Part shown: positions 35,221 through 43,942 of the stretch, one piece after another
Layout: each line of letters starts with the position of its first letter
How positions within the stretch are numbered: the first letter of the stretch is position 1
Assembly: GCA_964503235.1 (NCBI GenBank)
Contig: CAZCZJ010000004.1
Coordinates: forward strand, 1-59,313
Source of the DNA: W425 sp964503235
Lineage (GTDB): Bacteria; Chloroflexota; Dehalococcoidia; Dehalococcoidales; RBG-16-60-22
Direction: 5' to 3'
DNA: 59,313 nucleotides
Notes under the pieces: model-generated
What the model was told of the DNA's origin: nothing
Seen by the model: only the letters and a program-made list of their open reading frames with translations
Database searches by the model: none
Translations under genes and position numbers: made by a program

Positions 35221-35278
35221 TCCCCTCTCAAACATAATATAAATCGAGCCTTTAAAATAAACCTGTTTGAGAGGGAGA
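35221..35278. repeat. Module P inverted repeat (copy D)
   Basis: TCCCCTCTCAAACA at 35221-35234 faces TGTTTGAGAGGGAGA at 35264-35278, the same arms as module P in copies C and E, with an unrelated AT-rich loop. It follows the acyl-CoA dehydrogenase pair and could terminate or stabilise the mRNA. Confidence 0.7.
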
Positions 35279-35385
35279 CAAAAGGGTTGAGCATGTAAAA
35301 ACAACCAAATGCAAACGGAACTTAAATTAATCGGATGTATCTTTAGCTTTGTATTATTACTTCGTAAATGATAAGATTGTGAGCG

Positions 35386-37329
35386 ATGACGAACCAGCAA
35401 CACACGGTTGTTTTCCAGCCTTCAGGCCTGCGTGGTAAGGTAGCTGATGGCGCGACAATACTGGAGGCTTCAAGAAAGCTCGGGGATGGCATTGAAAGCG
35501 TCTGCGGCGGCAAGGGTACCTGCGGGAAATGCCAGATAAGAATCGAAAAGGGGTACTTCGCTAAATACGGCATTAATTCATCGACTGCTTCCGTAAAGAC
35601 GATAGGTGAAGCTAACGAGAAATTTCTGAGCAAGACACAGTTCAGGCAGGGTTACCGTATGGCCTGCGAGACTCGAATTTACGGGGATATTGTCATCTTC
35701 ATACCGGAAAAGAGCCGCAAGGGAAAACAGGTAATCCGCAAGGAAATCACCGTCAGTAATATCAAACTGAATCCCGCCGTTAAAAAATACCCGGTCAAGC
35801 TTAAGCCCGCCACTCTGCACGACCCCCTCGGAGACTTCGAGCGACTCCAGGCAGTACTTGCCAGGAAGTTTAAACTACGTAATCTGACTATAGATTATCC
35901 CACCCTACGGAAACTACAGAACACCGTACGCGAAGGCCACTGGCAGGTCTCAGTATCTATATGGAATGGCCAAGAAATAATCGATGTTACCCCGGAACAA
36001 ACGGACAAGTCCTACGGGCTGGCAATAGATATAGGCACGACGACGGTTGCGGGCTATCTCTGCGACCTTACCACCGGTGAAGTACCGGCCACCGCAGCTA
36101 TGATGAATCCGCAGGTAGCCTATGGCGAAGACGTCATGTCGCGCATCGGCTACACGGTCAAAAACAAGGACGGACTCAAGCAGATGAACCGTTCGATTAT
36201 CAAGGGATTGAACCAAGTCGCCGGTAAAGCCGCCGCCAGGGCAGGCATCAAGCGCACGGAAATAATCGATATGACGGTAGTCGGGAATACCTGTATGCAC
36301 CATCTGTTCCTGAATATTGACCCTCAATACCTGGGTAAAACGCCGTTCTCTCCGAGCATTCATCACTCGCTGGATATCAAGGCGCGCGACCTGGGACTTC
36401 GGATAGCCCCGGGCGCCTATGTGCATGTCCTGCCGATTGAAGCCGGATTTGTCGGCGCGGACAATGTCGGTGTGCTTATTGCCGAGGAACCCTATAAACA
36501 GGACGATATGTTACTTATAATCGATATCGGTACCAACGGCGAACTGATTCTGGGCAATAGACAGAAACTTCTTTCAACCTCCTGCGCCACCGGGCCCGCT
36601 TTCGAAGGAGCCGAGATAAAGCACGGTATGCGGGCTGCCCCGGGCGCCATCGAAAAAGTTAAGATAGACCCGGAGACGAAAGAGGTGCAGTTCAAGGTAA
36701 TCGGCAACGAACACTGGAATACCGAGGTGAATAATATCGGGGCCCGCGGCATCTGCGGCTCGGGGATATTTGACGTCGCTGCCCAGATGTTCCTGTCGGG
36801 TATCATCGACAAAGGCGGCAGATTTAATACCCGGATAAAGTCACCCCGGCTGAGGCAGAGAGGCAACCAAACGGAGTTTGTCATTGCGTGGGCTAAGGAA
36901 ACTGCTATCAATCAGGACATCGTCGTCTGCCAGAAGGATATCCGGGCGATACAGCTCGCCAAGGGAGCCATGTATTCCGGCGCTAAAATAATGATGAACC
37001 GCCTGGGCGTTTCCAAGATTGATAGAGTCATTTTGGCGGGGGCTTTCGGTAGTTATATCGATAAAGAATCGGCGGCCGTAATCGGCCTTTTCCCCGACTG
37101 TGCCGTGGAGAATGTAAATGCGGTCGGCAACGCCGCCGGTGACGGCGCCTGCATGGCATTACTCGATATGAGAAAACGGAAAGAAGCCGATGTTCATGCC
37201 AGGAAGGTGGAGTACGTGGAATTGACCGTCGAGCCCGATTTTCACAACGCTTTTACCCGGGCGCTGAATTTCCCTCATGCCGAGGACAAATTCCCCCACC
37301 TTAAGCACCTGCTCCCAAGTAAAGAGTAG
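35386..37329 (+). CDS. RACo-like reductive activator of corrinoid proteins (2Fe-2S + ASKHA)
   Basis: 647 residues. The N-terminus binds a plant-type [2Fe-2S] cluster through Cys40, Cys46, Cys49 and Cys94 (CGGKGTCGKC, YRMACETR). From about residue 205 (YGLAIDIGTTTVAGYLCDL) an ASKHA-type ATPase domain (DUF4445) follows, with LLIIDIGTNGELILG and RVILAGAFGSYID. Such proteins use ATP to return inactive Co(II) corrinoid to Co(I). No corrinoid protein or methyltransferase gene lies nearby, so the partner is elsewhere. A DUF169 protein follows 18 bases later. Confidence 0.9.
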   Translation: MTNQQHTVVFQPSGLRGKVADGATILEASRKLGDGIESVCGGKGTCGKCQIRIEKGYFAKYGINSSTASVKTIGEANEKFLSKTQFRQGYRMACETRIYGDIVIFIPEKSRKGKQVIRKEITVSNIKLNPAVKKYPVKLKPATLHDPLGDFERLQAVLARKFKLRNLTIDYPTLRKLQNTVREGHWQVSVSIWNGQEIIDVTPEQTDKSYGLAIDIGTTTVAGYLCDLTTGEVPATAAMMNPQVAYGEDVMSRIGYTVKNKDGLKQMNRSIIKGLNQVAGKAAARAGIKRTEIIDMTVVGNTCMHHLFLNIDPQYLGKTPFSPSIHHSLDIKARDLGLRIAPGAYVHVLPIEAGFVGADNVGVLIAEEPYKQDDMLLIIDIGTNGELILGNRQKLLSTSCATGPAFEGAEIKHGMRAAPGAIEKVKIDPETKEVQFKVIGNEHWNTEVNNIGARGICGSGIFDVAAQMFLSGIIDKGGRFNTRIKSPRLRQRGNQTEFVIAWAKETAINQDIVVCQKDIRAIQLAKGAMYSGAKIMMNRLGVSKIDRVILAGAFGSYIDKESAAVIGLFPDCAVENVNAVGNAAGDGACMALLDMRKRKEADVHARKVEYVELTVEPDFHNAFTRALNFPHAEDKFPHLKHLLPSKE

Positions 37330-37347
37330 TGTAAGGAGGTTGAGATA

Positions 37348-38103
37348 ATGAAAAAACTAGCCCAAGACATGTCCATTTATAACAAGTTTGATTTTGAAAA
37401 GCAACCTGTAGGCGCCAGGTTCTTAGCCACCCGGCCCGAGGGAATCGAGCAGCTGGACAAGAGTCTGTCCTTCTGCGAAATGGTCAAGGAAGCGCAGGAG
37501 AGGGGAACACCATTTTACTTCGCCAAAGAGAATGAGACCTGCTTTGGAAAAGCACTGCTGGGAATGGAGGACCTGCCCGCGTTCGCTGAAGCCGGAGAAA
37601 TAGGTGTTCGACTCGAAATCTTCCAGGATGCGCGGGCTAACAGCCACCTCTATCAAGAGCTTTACGTACTACCAAGGGGTATCTGTAACTATGTTGCTTT
37701 CTCCACGTTAGATAAACTGGAATTCGAGCCGGACCTCTTAATAGTCCTGGCAAATGCAAATCAGGCAGAAATCGTGCTGAGGGCGATGAGCTATTCAACC
37801 GGAGCACTACGTGAGTCCAAGTCAACGGGAGTACTGGGATGCGCCTGGCTTTACAATTATCCCTACCGGAGCGGTAAAGTGAATTTTACCGTTACCGGGC
37901 TGGCATTCGGCATGAAAGCCAAAGAGGTATTCGAAGCGGGGCAGATACTAATCTCTATCCCCTATAACTGGATACCGGTAATCACTCAGAACCTGAAGGA
38001 AATGAAATGGGTTCTTCCGTCATACACGGAGGGCAGAGAGAAGTTCCTGATACGCGAGAAAACGAACATAGACGAATTAGCCCGTATGATGGAGAATCCC
38101 TAG
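37348..38103 (+). CDS. DUF169 family protein
   Basis: 251 residues beginning behind AAGGAGGTTGAG. DUF169 features are PVGARFLATRPEGIEQ near the N-terminus, CFGKALLG, the NYVAFSTLDKLEFEPDLLIV core and a C-terminal SIPYNWI. The biochemical role of the family is not established; it is frequent in anaerobes. Co-directional with the RACo-like gene and the small barrel protein that follows 19 bases later. Confidence 0.87.
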   Translation: MKKLAQDMSIYNKFDFEKQPVGARFLATRPEGIEQLDKSLSFCEMVKEAQERGTPFYFAKENETCFGKALLGMEDLPAFAEAGEIGVRLEIFQDARANSHLYQELYVLPRGICNYVAFSTLDKLEFEPDLLIVLANANQAEIVLRAMSYSTGALRESKSTGVLGCAWLYNYPYRSGKVNFTVTGLAFGMKAKEVFEAGQILISIPYNWIPVITQNLKEMKWVLPSYTEGREKFLIREKTNIDELARMMENP

Positions 38104-38122
38104 ACAGTTAGGGGGCAGGATA

Positions 38123-38440
38123 ATGATAGCGGCAATCGTGAAATTCCAATTGAAGGACGAAGTACGGGAACAGTTAGCCGATATTAACGTGGCGCGGGAG
38201 CATATCCAGAAGGTCGTGGAAGGCTGCCGGAAAATCCCCGGTCTTAAAGAGAAGTTTTTTATCATGGACCCGGTGACGTACGCGCAGGGCGCCATGCTCA
38301 TCTGGAAATCCCGTGAATATTTCGAAGCCTACCTGAAGTCCGACGAATACAAGGAAACAGTCCTCGATATCTGCGAGGGTGAACCCAGCGTAGAGGTCTT
38401 TGCCCATACCGCCAACCTGACCGACGGCGTCCTTATATAA
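38123..38440 (+). CDS. Small dimeric alpha/beta-barrel (YdhR/ABM-like) protein
   Basis: 105 residues. The pattern IAAIVKFQLK, a long helix and QGAMLIWKSREYFEAYLKSDEY fits the ferredoxin-like ABM/YdhR fold, whose members include small monooxygenases and binding proteins. Specific function unknown. ATG at 38123 with GGGGCAGGATA upstream. Probably the last gene of the RACo-DUF169 operon. Confidence 0.8.
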   Translation: MIAAIVKFQLKDEVREQLADINVAREHIQKVVEGCRKIPGLKEKFFIMDPVTYAQGAMLIWKSREYFEAYLKSDEYKETVLDICEGEPSVEVFAHTANLTDGVLI

Positions 38441-38512
38441 TATATACAGCCATTATGTGACTATTGTCATTTTACCTGATAGCGGTGACGTGTTAGACTT
38501 ATTAAAAGTACG

Positions 38513-39493
38513 ATGAGTTATACCGTTTCTGATGTAAGTCTGGAAAACCTCAGCTCTCTCTATACCGATTCAAAGCAAAATCTGAACTGGAGTTCCGTAT
38601 TTATAACGCCCGTATGGCTGCAGGTATGGTGGCAGGTATTCGGTACAGAGACAGATTTGTTTATCCGAGAGGTGCGGGACGATGATAAGTTAATCGGTGT
38701 GGCGCCGTTAATGGTAAAAGAGAATACGGCATACTTCATCGGTGGTACCGATGTTTGTGATTACCTCGATTTCATCATTTCTCCCGGTAGGGGGAACGAG
38801 TTTTTCACGGCACTTCTGGATGATTTTATAAATAGCGGGATACGGCAGCTGGACCTGAAGCATGTACGTCCCGATTCCACGGTGTACCGTTATCTGGTAA
38901 ATACCGCCCGGGACAGGGGATACCAGGTAGAATGTCCTGCTGAAGACGTTTCAGTAGAGATGGAACTGCCAACTACCTGGGAAGAATACCTCGAGGTTCT
39001 GAACTCGAAGCAGCGGCATGAGGTAAAGCGTAAACTGAGGAGGCTATCGGAAGCTGGGGAGATTAACTATCGACTTATTGATGATATATCCGCCGTACCC
39101 GATTTTATGGACCAGTTTTTTAAAATGTTCACCGAGAGCCGTACCGACAAAGCGGAGTTTTTAACGAAACAGCGGGAGGCTTTCTTCAGGACACTAGTTG
39201 ATAATATATCTGAAGCAGGATTATTAAGACTCGGCATTCTTGAGCTGGATGGCCGGGGTATGGCGTCGATTATCTGCTTCGATTATAATAATAGTATATA
39301 CCTGTATAACAGCGGCTATGACCCGGAATATAACTATTTAAGTGTCGGTTTATTGAGCAAAGTACTCTGTATACAAAAAAGTATCGAGGCGGGAAGAAGA
39401 AAATTTGATTTTCTCAAAGGAGCCGAAGCCTATAAATACCACCTGGGCGGTAAGGAAATCCCGCTTTATCGGTGTGAGATAAGTATTACGTGA
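38513..39493 (+). CDS. BioF2/FemAB-like GNAT acyltransferase
   Basis: 326 residues with the double-GNAT BioF2-like (CelD-type) pattern: FITPVWLQVWWQVFG at the start, then NSKQRHEVKRKLRRL, LGILELDGRGMASIICFDYN and KFDFLKGAEAYKYHLGGK. These proteins transfer acyl or aminoacyl groups to glycans, peptidoglycan or lipids. It lies 21 bases upstream of the MshA-like glycosyltransferase gene in the same direction, so a role in the same glycoconjugate pathway is likely. Substrate unknown. Confidence 0.87.
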   Translation: MSYTVSDVSLENLSSLYTDSKQNLNWSSVFITPVWLQVWWQVFGTETDLFIREVRDDDKLIGVAPLMVKENTAYFIGGTDVCDYLDFIISPGRGNEFFTALLDDFINSGIRQLDLKHVRPDSTVYRYLVNTARDRGYQVECPAEDVSVEMELPTTWEEYLEVLNSKQRHEVKRKLRRLSEAGEINYRLIDDISAVPDFMDQFFKMFTESRTDKAEFLTKQREAFFRTLVDNISEAGLLRLGILELDGRGMASIICFDYNNSIYLYNSGYDPEYNYLSVGLLSKVLCIQKSIEAGRRKFDFLKGAEAYKYHLGGKEIPLYRCEISIT

Positions 39494-39514
39494 TGTTAGG
39501 AAGCGAAGAAGAAT

Positions 39515-40747
39515 ATGGAAAAGAATGGTCTCAAAATAGCCATGCTGAGCGTACACAGCTGTCCGGTGGGTACCCTGGGAGCCAAGGACACCGGCGGTAT
39601 GAGCGTTTACATACGGGAGCTTGCCCGCGAGCTGTGCAGTCAGGGACATGTAGTGGACGTCTATACCCGCGTGCATGACCCCGCCGACCCGCAGATTATC
39701 GGCCTCGGCGAGGGAGCCAGGCTGATACACATCAAAGCCGGACAGGAACTGGATATACATAAACTGGCCTTGTATTCGTACCTGCCCGACTTTGCCTGTA
39801 ATATGGAGAGATACCGGAAAGACAACGATTTACACTACGACCTGGTATTCAGTCATTACTGGCTTTCCTGCTGGGTGGGGAAATACCTGCAGATGTGGTG
39901 GGGTGTCCCGCACGTTGCCATGTTTCATACGATGGGCGCTATAAAAAACGGCATCGGCATCGGTGAAGAGGAGCCCGAGCTACGTATCGTTACCGAGAGA
40001 GAGGCGGTTCAGGACAGCCATCGTATTATCGCCTCTACGGAAAGAGAAAAAGATGATATCGTTCGCTATTACGGAGCGGCGCCGGAGAAAATCGGCGTGG
40101 TTCCCTGCGGCGTGAACAGGGAGATTTTTAAGCCCTCGAACAAACAGTCAGCACGACGGCAACTGAAATTGAACGATGACAAAATACTCCTGTTCGTGGG
40201 TAGAATCGACCCTCTCAAGGGTGTCGAGCAGCTGTTAGAAGCAGTTTCATACCTGAGAGACATCGGTAGCCTGAGACTGGTAATAATCGGCGGTGACGAG
40301 GACAGCGACGATGCCGTGGTATGGTTGAAGGAGATGACCAGAGAGCTGGATTTAAAGGACAGGGTTACTTTCCATGGTCTGGTAAAACATAATGAATTAC
40401 CCCTGTATTACAGCGCCGCTGATGTGACCGTCATGCCTTCTTATTATGAGAGTTTCGGACTGGTGGCCCTGGAGTCTTTAGCCTGCGGGACTCCCGTGGT
40501 AGCGACGGATGTCGGTGACATGAACAATATAATTCACCAAGGCGAGACCGGTTACGTCGTGCCGGATAACGACCCTCAAAAATTAGCCGATAAAATAGGC
40601 GAGGTGTTATCCAAATCACATGATAATGTGGAATCTGCCCTGGCTATCAGCGAATCGATAAACCGCTACGACTGGTCAAATATCGCCGAAATGATAACCC
40701 GGGAATTTTATAAAGTGTCCAGTCAAAAAATGATGCCGGTTGCCTAG
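39515..40747 (+). CDS. MshA-like family 4 glycosyltransferase
   Basis: 410 residues, GT-B fold. The N-terminus IAMLSVHSCPVGTLGAKDTGGMSVY, FSHYWLSCWVGKYL, FHTMGAIKNG and ERE are closely like mycothiol MshA, which joins GlcNAc to inositol phosphate. The C-terminal sugar-nucleotide site is YYESFGLVALESLACGTPVVATDVGD. Similar enzymes include sucrose-phosphate synthases and BshA, so the acceptor is unproven. Its stop overlaps that of the convergent double-GNAT gene by 4 bases; a PIG-L deacetylase gene lies just beyond. Confidence 0.9.
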   Translation: MEKNGLKIAMLSVHSCPVGTLGAKDTGGMSVYIRELARELCSQGHVVDVYTRVHDPADPQIIGLGEGARLIHIKAGQELDIHKLALYSYLPDFACNMERYRKDNDLHYDLVFSHYWLSCWVGKYLQMWWGVPHVAMFHTMGAIKNGIGIGEEEPELRIVTEREAVQDSHRIIASTEREKDDIVRYYGAAPEKIGVVPCGVNREIFKPSNKQSARRQLKLNDDKILLFVGRIDPLKGVEQLLEAVSYLRDIGSLRLVIIGGDEDSDDAVVWLKEMTRELDLKDRVTFHGLVKHNELPLYYSAADVTVMPSYYESFGLVALESLACGTPVVATDVGDMNNIIHQGETGYVVPDNDPQKLADKIGEVLSKSHDNVESALAISESINRYDWSNIAEMITREFYKVSSQKMMPVA

Positions 40748-41700
40748 TCGACTTCCTTTTCATACCACAGGTTTTTCGCCTGAAGTTCAAAGCCTATCGA
40801 CCGGTATAGATTACAGGCGGAACGGTTTTTACTGTCAACACTGAGTGACGCCGTTTTGACGCCTTTTTTCATGAGATAAGCCAGTCCGGCCATAAGCGCT
40901 TTCCTGCCGATGCCCTTACCCTGGTAGTCAGGGTCAGCGCCGAGCATATGAATGATGCCTTCTTGTTCACTATCGTTATAAACAGACGGCGCCGTCTCTA
41001 CCCAGCAGTAACCCACGATTTTACCATCATGGCAAACGAAAATTACCTTCTCCGGGGAGAACCCCCCGAGCCTGGTATAGTAGGTTATCGTTTCCGTCGT
41101 GTTGGGATTATAGCCCCACTGCCCTTCGAAAGCGCGGTTCTGGAGACGCGTCAGCTCAGTCTCCTCACCCTGTTCGATACAGCGGCATTCACTGGCAGAT
41201 TTTTCTACTTCAAGCCTGTCCATCTTAGATACGTTAATTTTCATCTCGAGATAGCTGCGGACAGGTTTGAATCCGGACTTTGCCAGGACTATCTTGGCAA
41301 TATCATTCTTTTCCGGTATGTTTACATGGATATACCTGACGCCAAGCTCCCTGACGCGACGTAGCGCATATGAGAATAGCTGCTGGCTCAATCCCTTCCG
41401 GCGATGCCCGGGTTTAACCCAGCATCGGAGAATAACCCGGTTGATATCAGGTTCGGGTCGTAAATCAAGTCCGCCTACTATCTCGCCGTTTGACTCAACG
41501 AGGAATAAATCTTTTTCGGGGGTGTAATGGGGCCAGTTCAGCCAGGCGGCGGCGATTTGAAGTGACACGGGATGACCGGACGGCCCCAGTTCGTTTGATT
41601 CACGGCACAGGAGTACATAATTATCAAAATCGGCCGGACGGTAGTTTCTGATTATATACGAAGCATCTGTCATTATCGAGTGTCTGTATTCTCCGGTCAC
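40744..41700 (-). CDS. Double-GNAT acetyltransferase, MshD-like
   Basis: 318 residues from a GTG at 41700 (or 309 from the ATG at 41673; neither has a strong Shine-Dalgarno). Two GNAT domains: VKPGHRRKGLSQQL in the first and LGADPDYQGKGIGRKAL in the second, each the acetyl-CoA pyrophosphate loop. The second domain, with NRSACNLYRSIGFE, resembles mycothiol synthase MshD, which also has two GNAT domains and a similar length. MshD acetylates Cys-GlcN-Ins; whether that substrate exists here is unknown. Confidence 0.85.
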   Translation of the reverse strand: MTGEYRHSIMTDASYIIRNYRPADFDNYVLLCRESNELGPSGHPVSLQIAAAWLNWPHYTPEKDLFLVESNGEIVGGLDLRPEPDINRVILRCWVKPGHRRKGLSQQLFSYALRRVRELGVRYIHVNIPEKNDIAKIVLAKSGFKPVRSYLEMKINVSKMDRLEVEKSASECRCIEQGEETELTRLQNRAFEGQWGYNPNTTETITYYTRLGGFSPEKVIFVCHDGKIVGYCWVETAPSVYNDSEQEGIIHMLGADPDYQGKGIGRKALMAGLAYLMKKGVKTASLSVDSKNRSACNLYRSIGFELQAKNLWYEKEVD

Positions 41701-41730
41701 ATTGTATCAACTCGTAGAATGTTATACAAT
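41701..41730. promoter_or_regulatory. Palindrome between divergent GNAT and PIG-L genes
   Basis: ATTGTAT (41701-41707) and ATACAAT (41724-41730) form an inverted repeat 16 bases apart in the 69-base divergent gap. Each arm could serve as part of a promoter box or an operator half-site. Confidence 0.4.
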
Positions 41731-41769
41731 TTATAGTATCCATCCTTAAATCAAGGAGTTTCATCTGCA

Positions 41770-42462
41770 ATGGAAAACGATTACTATATGATGGTAATAA
41801 CACCGCATCCCGATGACGCCGAGTTCGGTGTGGCGGGGACGGTGCTTAAACTGACACGTGAAGGTAAAAAGGTCGTTTACGTGGTCTGTACTAACGGAGA
41901 TAAGGGTACCAGCGACAGAAATATGAAGCAGGAAGACCTGATAAAAATTCGCGAGAAGGAACAGCGGGCGGCGGCTAAACTCCTCGGCGTGAGCAAAGTC
42001 GACTTCATGCGCTATCCCGACCAGGGACTCGAAGATACACCGGAGTTCCGAAAAGCGCTGGTGCGTCTGATACGCCTTTACCGTCCCGAGGTGGTGGTAA
42101 CCGCCAATCCGTACCGGAAGTACATGTGGCACCGCGACCACCGGATTACCGGTCAGGCGGTGCTGGATGCGGTTTTCCCCTATGCCCGGGACCACCTCTC
42201 GTATCCGGACTTACTTGACGAAGGTCTCGAACCTCATAAGGTGCATGAGGTATGGCTATGGGGAGCCGATGATGCCAACCATCACTCCGACGTTACCGAA
42301 ACGTTCGATATCAAACTAAAGGCGTTGGGATGCCATAAGAGCCAGGTGGGCGATATTCCTCAAGAAATGAGAGAAAGATTGAGAGACTGGGCGAAAATGA
42401 TGGCAGAGGGACAGGACTTCGAGCTGGCCGAGGCTTTCTATCGAATACAGATGAGGTATTAG
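41770..42462 (+). CDS. PIG-L/LmbE family zinc deacetylase (MshB/BshB-like)
   Basis: 230 residues. Zinc ligands His13 and Asp16 in TPHPDDAEFG, and a third His in the MWHRDHRITGQAV segment, are the PIG-L pattern; the family removes acetyl from GlcNAc conjugates (MshB, BshB, PIG-L). An AAGGAG lies about 11 bases before the ATG. It sits next to the MshA-like and MshD-like genes, which suggests a shared pseudodisaccharide or low-molecular-weight thiol pathway. Confidence 0.92.
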   Translation: MENDYYMMVITPHPDDAEFGVAGTVLKLTREGKKVVYVVCTNGDKGTSDRNMKQEDLIKIREKEQRAAAKLLGVSKVDFMRYPDQGLEDTPEFRKALVRLIRLYRPEVVVTANPYRKYMWHRDHRITGQAVLDAVFPYARDHLSYPDLLDEGLEPHKVHEVWLWGADDANHHSDVTETFDIKLKALGCHKSQVGDIPQEMRERLRDWAKMMAEGQDFELAEAFYRIQMRY

Positions 42463-42472
42463 ATTTTTAAAT

Positions 42473-43114
42473 CTAAGTTTTCAGCCAGAGTACATCCCCG
42501 AAGAGGTCCGGGCGGTGGTAACGGGATTCAAAGACATCGAACTCTTCCCTTTCCTTTTTCAGATTTGTTATCTCTCCATGTCCGGGATAAATCCGGGTAT
42601 CGTCTGGCAACACGAAAATCTTCGACTTTAGTGAGTCGATAAGCTGTTTCAAATTGGCCGGCGACCATGTCTTACCGGGGCCGCCAGGAAAAATGCTGTC
42701 GCCTGAGAACAGGTGAATCCCCGCTTTAAAACATAAGCCACCCGGGGTATGGCCGGGGGTATGAAGCACGTCAAAGATGAGATTCCCCAGCGATATAGTA
42801 TCGCCGTCTTTCAGGGATATTTCCGGTGAAGGCGAAATCTGTGACGAGTCCAGGGCATGGGCACCCAGAGGAACATTAAGCTCCGACCTTAACGCCGATA
42901 GAGCCCCCGTGTGGTCCATATGGTCATGGGTGAGTAGAATATACTTCGGCTGTGTGCCCTGAAGTTTATCGATTATCTTTTCAGCATCGGCGGGGGCATC
43001 CACCACCAGGCTTTCCTTCGTGCGACTGCATGCCACGATATAGCAGTTGGTGCCGTAGGGTCCCAGTTGAAGCTTTTCGATGTAGATATCTTCATCATTG
43101 ACGACAACACTCAT
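42473..43114 (-). CDS. Metallo-beta-lactamase-fold hydrolase (glyoxalase II-like)
   Basis: 213 residues with the metal motif THDHMDHTG (residues 63-70), HTPGHTPGG, a bridging Asp in LFSGDSIF and the last His in YPGHG. Glyoxalase II-like proteins hydrolyse thioesters. It is convergent with the PIG-L gene. A similar protein is encoded at 56708-57337. Substrate unknown. Confidence 0.9.
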   Translation of the reverse strand: MSVVVNDEDIYIEKLQLGPYGTNCYIVACSRTKESLVVDAPADAEKIIDKLQGTQPKYILLTHDHMDHTGALSALRSELNVPLGAHALDSSQISPSPEISLKDGDTISLGNLIFDVLHTPGHTPGGLCFKAGIHLFSGDSIFPGGPGKTWSPANLKQLIDSLKSKIFVLPDDTRIYPGHGEITNLKKEREEFDVFESRYHRPDLFGDVLWLKT

Positions 43115-43232
43115 AATTTTATCTCTCCCGATAGTATTACTAGAGACAATAACGTAGTTATTATTATATCATGTGGTAAAATATCCTGTACCACAAACTA
43201 AAATGTATTACAAGGTAGTATAGCTCATAATC

Positions 43233-43823
43233 ATGTCGAGACAACAAATTGCCAGAACAGCCGCAAATATACTGAATCCATATTTATTAAGCTTTATAAT
43301 AATAATCCTGCTCGCCATAGAATCTACCTCTTCCGCCAACGAAGCCATCAAATGGTCACTGATTTCTCTCGCCCTCAGCGTATTTCCCGTTTTGACCGTC
43401 GTTCTTTATCTGGTACGCCGCAGAAAGCTCGATGGTATTTTTATTAATCCTCGCCACCAGAGAAGTAGAATCTATCTATTGGCAATCGGCTGTGCGGTTG
43501 TCGGATATATTGTCCTGTTATTTATCGGTGCACCGGAACTGCTGCGGGTTGCATTTTTATCCGGGCTGATAGCGGTGGTGCTTTTTATGATTATCAATTT
43601 ATTCTGGAAAATCAGCCTTCATACCGCTTTCATTACGGCCTCCGTAGCCGTATTGATTATAGTTTACGGGAAAACGGCAGCCTGGACGGTAATATTCATA
43701 CCGCTGATTGCCTGGGCACGCCTGGAAATGAGACTGCATACTCCGGCACAGGTGTTCGTCGGGGCTTTGCTGTCGGTAGCCGTTGTGACCATCGTTTTCG
43801 GTTTGTTCGGCCTGATCTGGTAG
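43233..43823 (+). CDS. PAP2-like integral membrane protein
   Basis: 196 residues with about six hydrophobic segments. The arrangement of SLHTAFITAS and WARLEMRLHTPAQVFVGAL recalls motifs 2 and 3 of PAP2 lipid phosphatases, but motif 2 reads SLHT rather than PSGH and the usual Asp after the last His is Gln. It may be a degenerate or substrate-shifted member. Confidence 0.7.
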   Translation: MSRQQIARTAANILNPYLLSFIIIILLAIESTSSANEAIKWSLISLALSVFPVLTVVLYLVRRRKLDGIFINPRHQRSRIYLLAIGCAVVGYIVLLFIGAPELLRVAFLSGLIAVVLFMIINLFWKISLHTAFITASVAVLIIVYGKTAAWTVIFIPLIAWARLEMRLHTPAQVFVGALLSVAVVTIVFGLFGLIW

Positions 43824-43902
43824 CTAATTACCAGTACCATTCTCCAGATTTAGTACTGCCTTTTATCCGCATCAAATCACACCCGGTATATGAAAGCTGT
43901 GT

Positions 43903-43908
43903 TATAAT
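43903..43908 (+). promoter_or_regulatory. Likely -10 box of the TraB/GumN gene
   Basis: Consensus TATAAT 35 bases upstream of the TTG start; no clear -35 box at the right spacing. Confidence 0.4.
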
Positions 43909-43942
43909 AGTATTCACGATTCATCGCCTGGGGGAAGAATCC

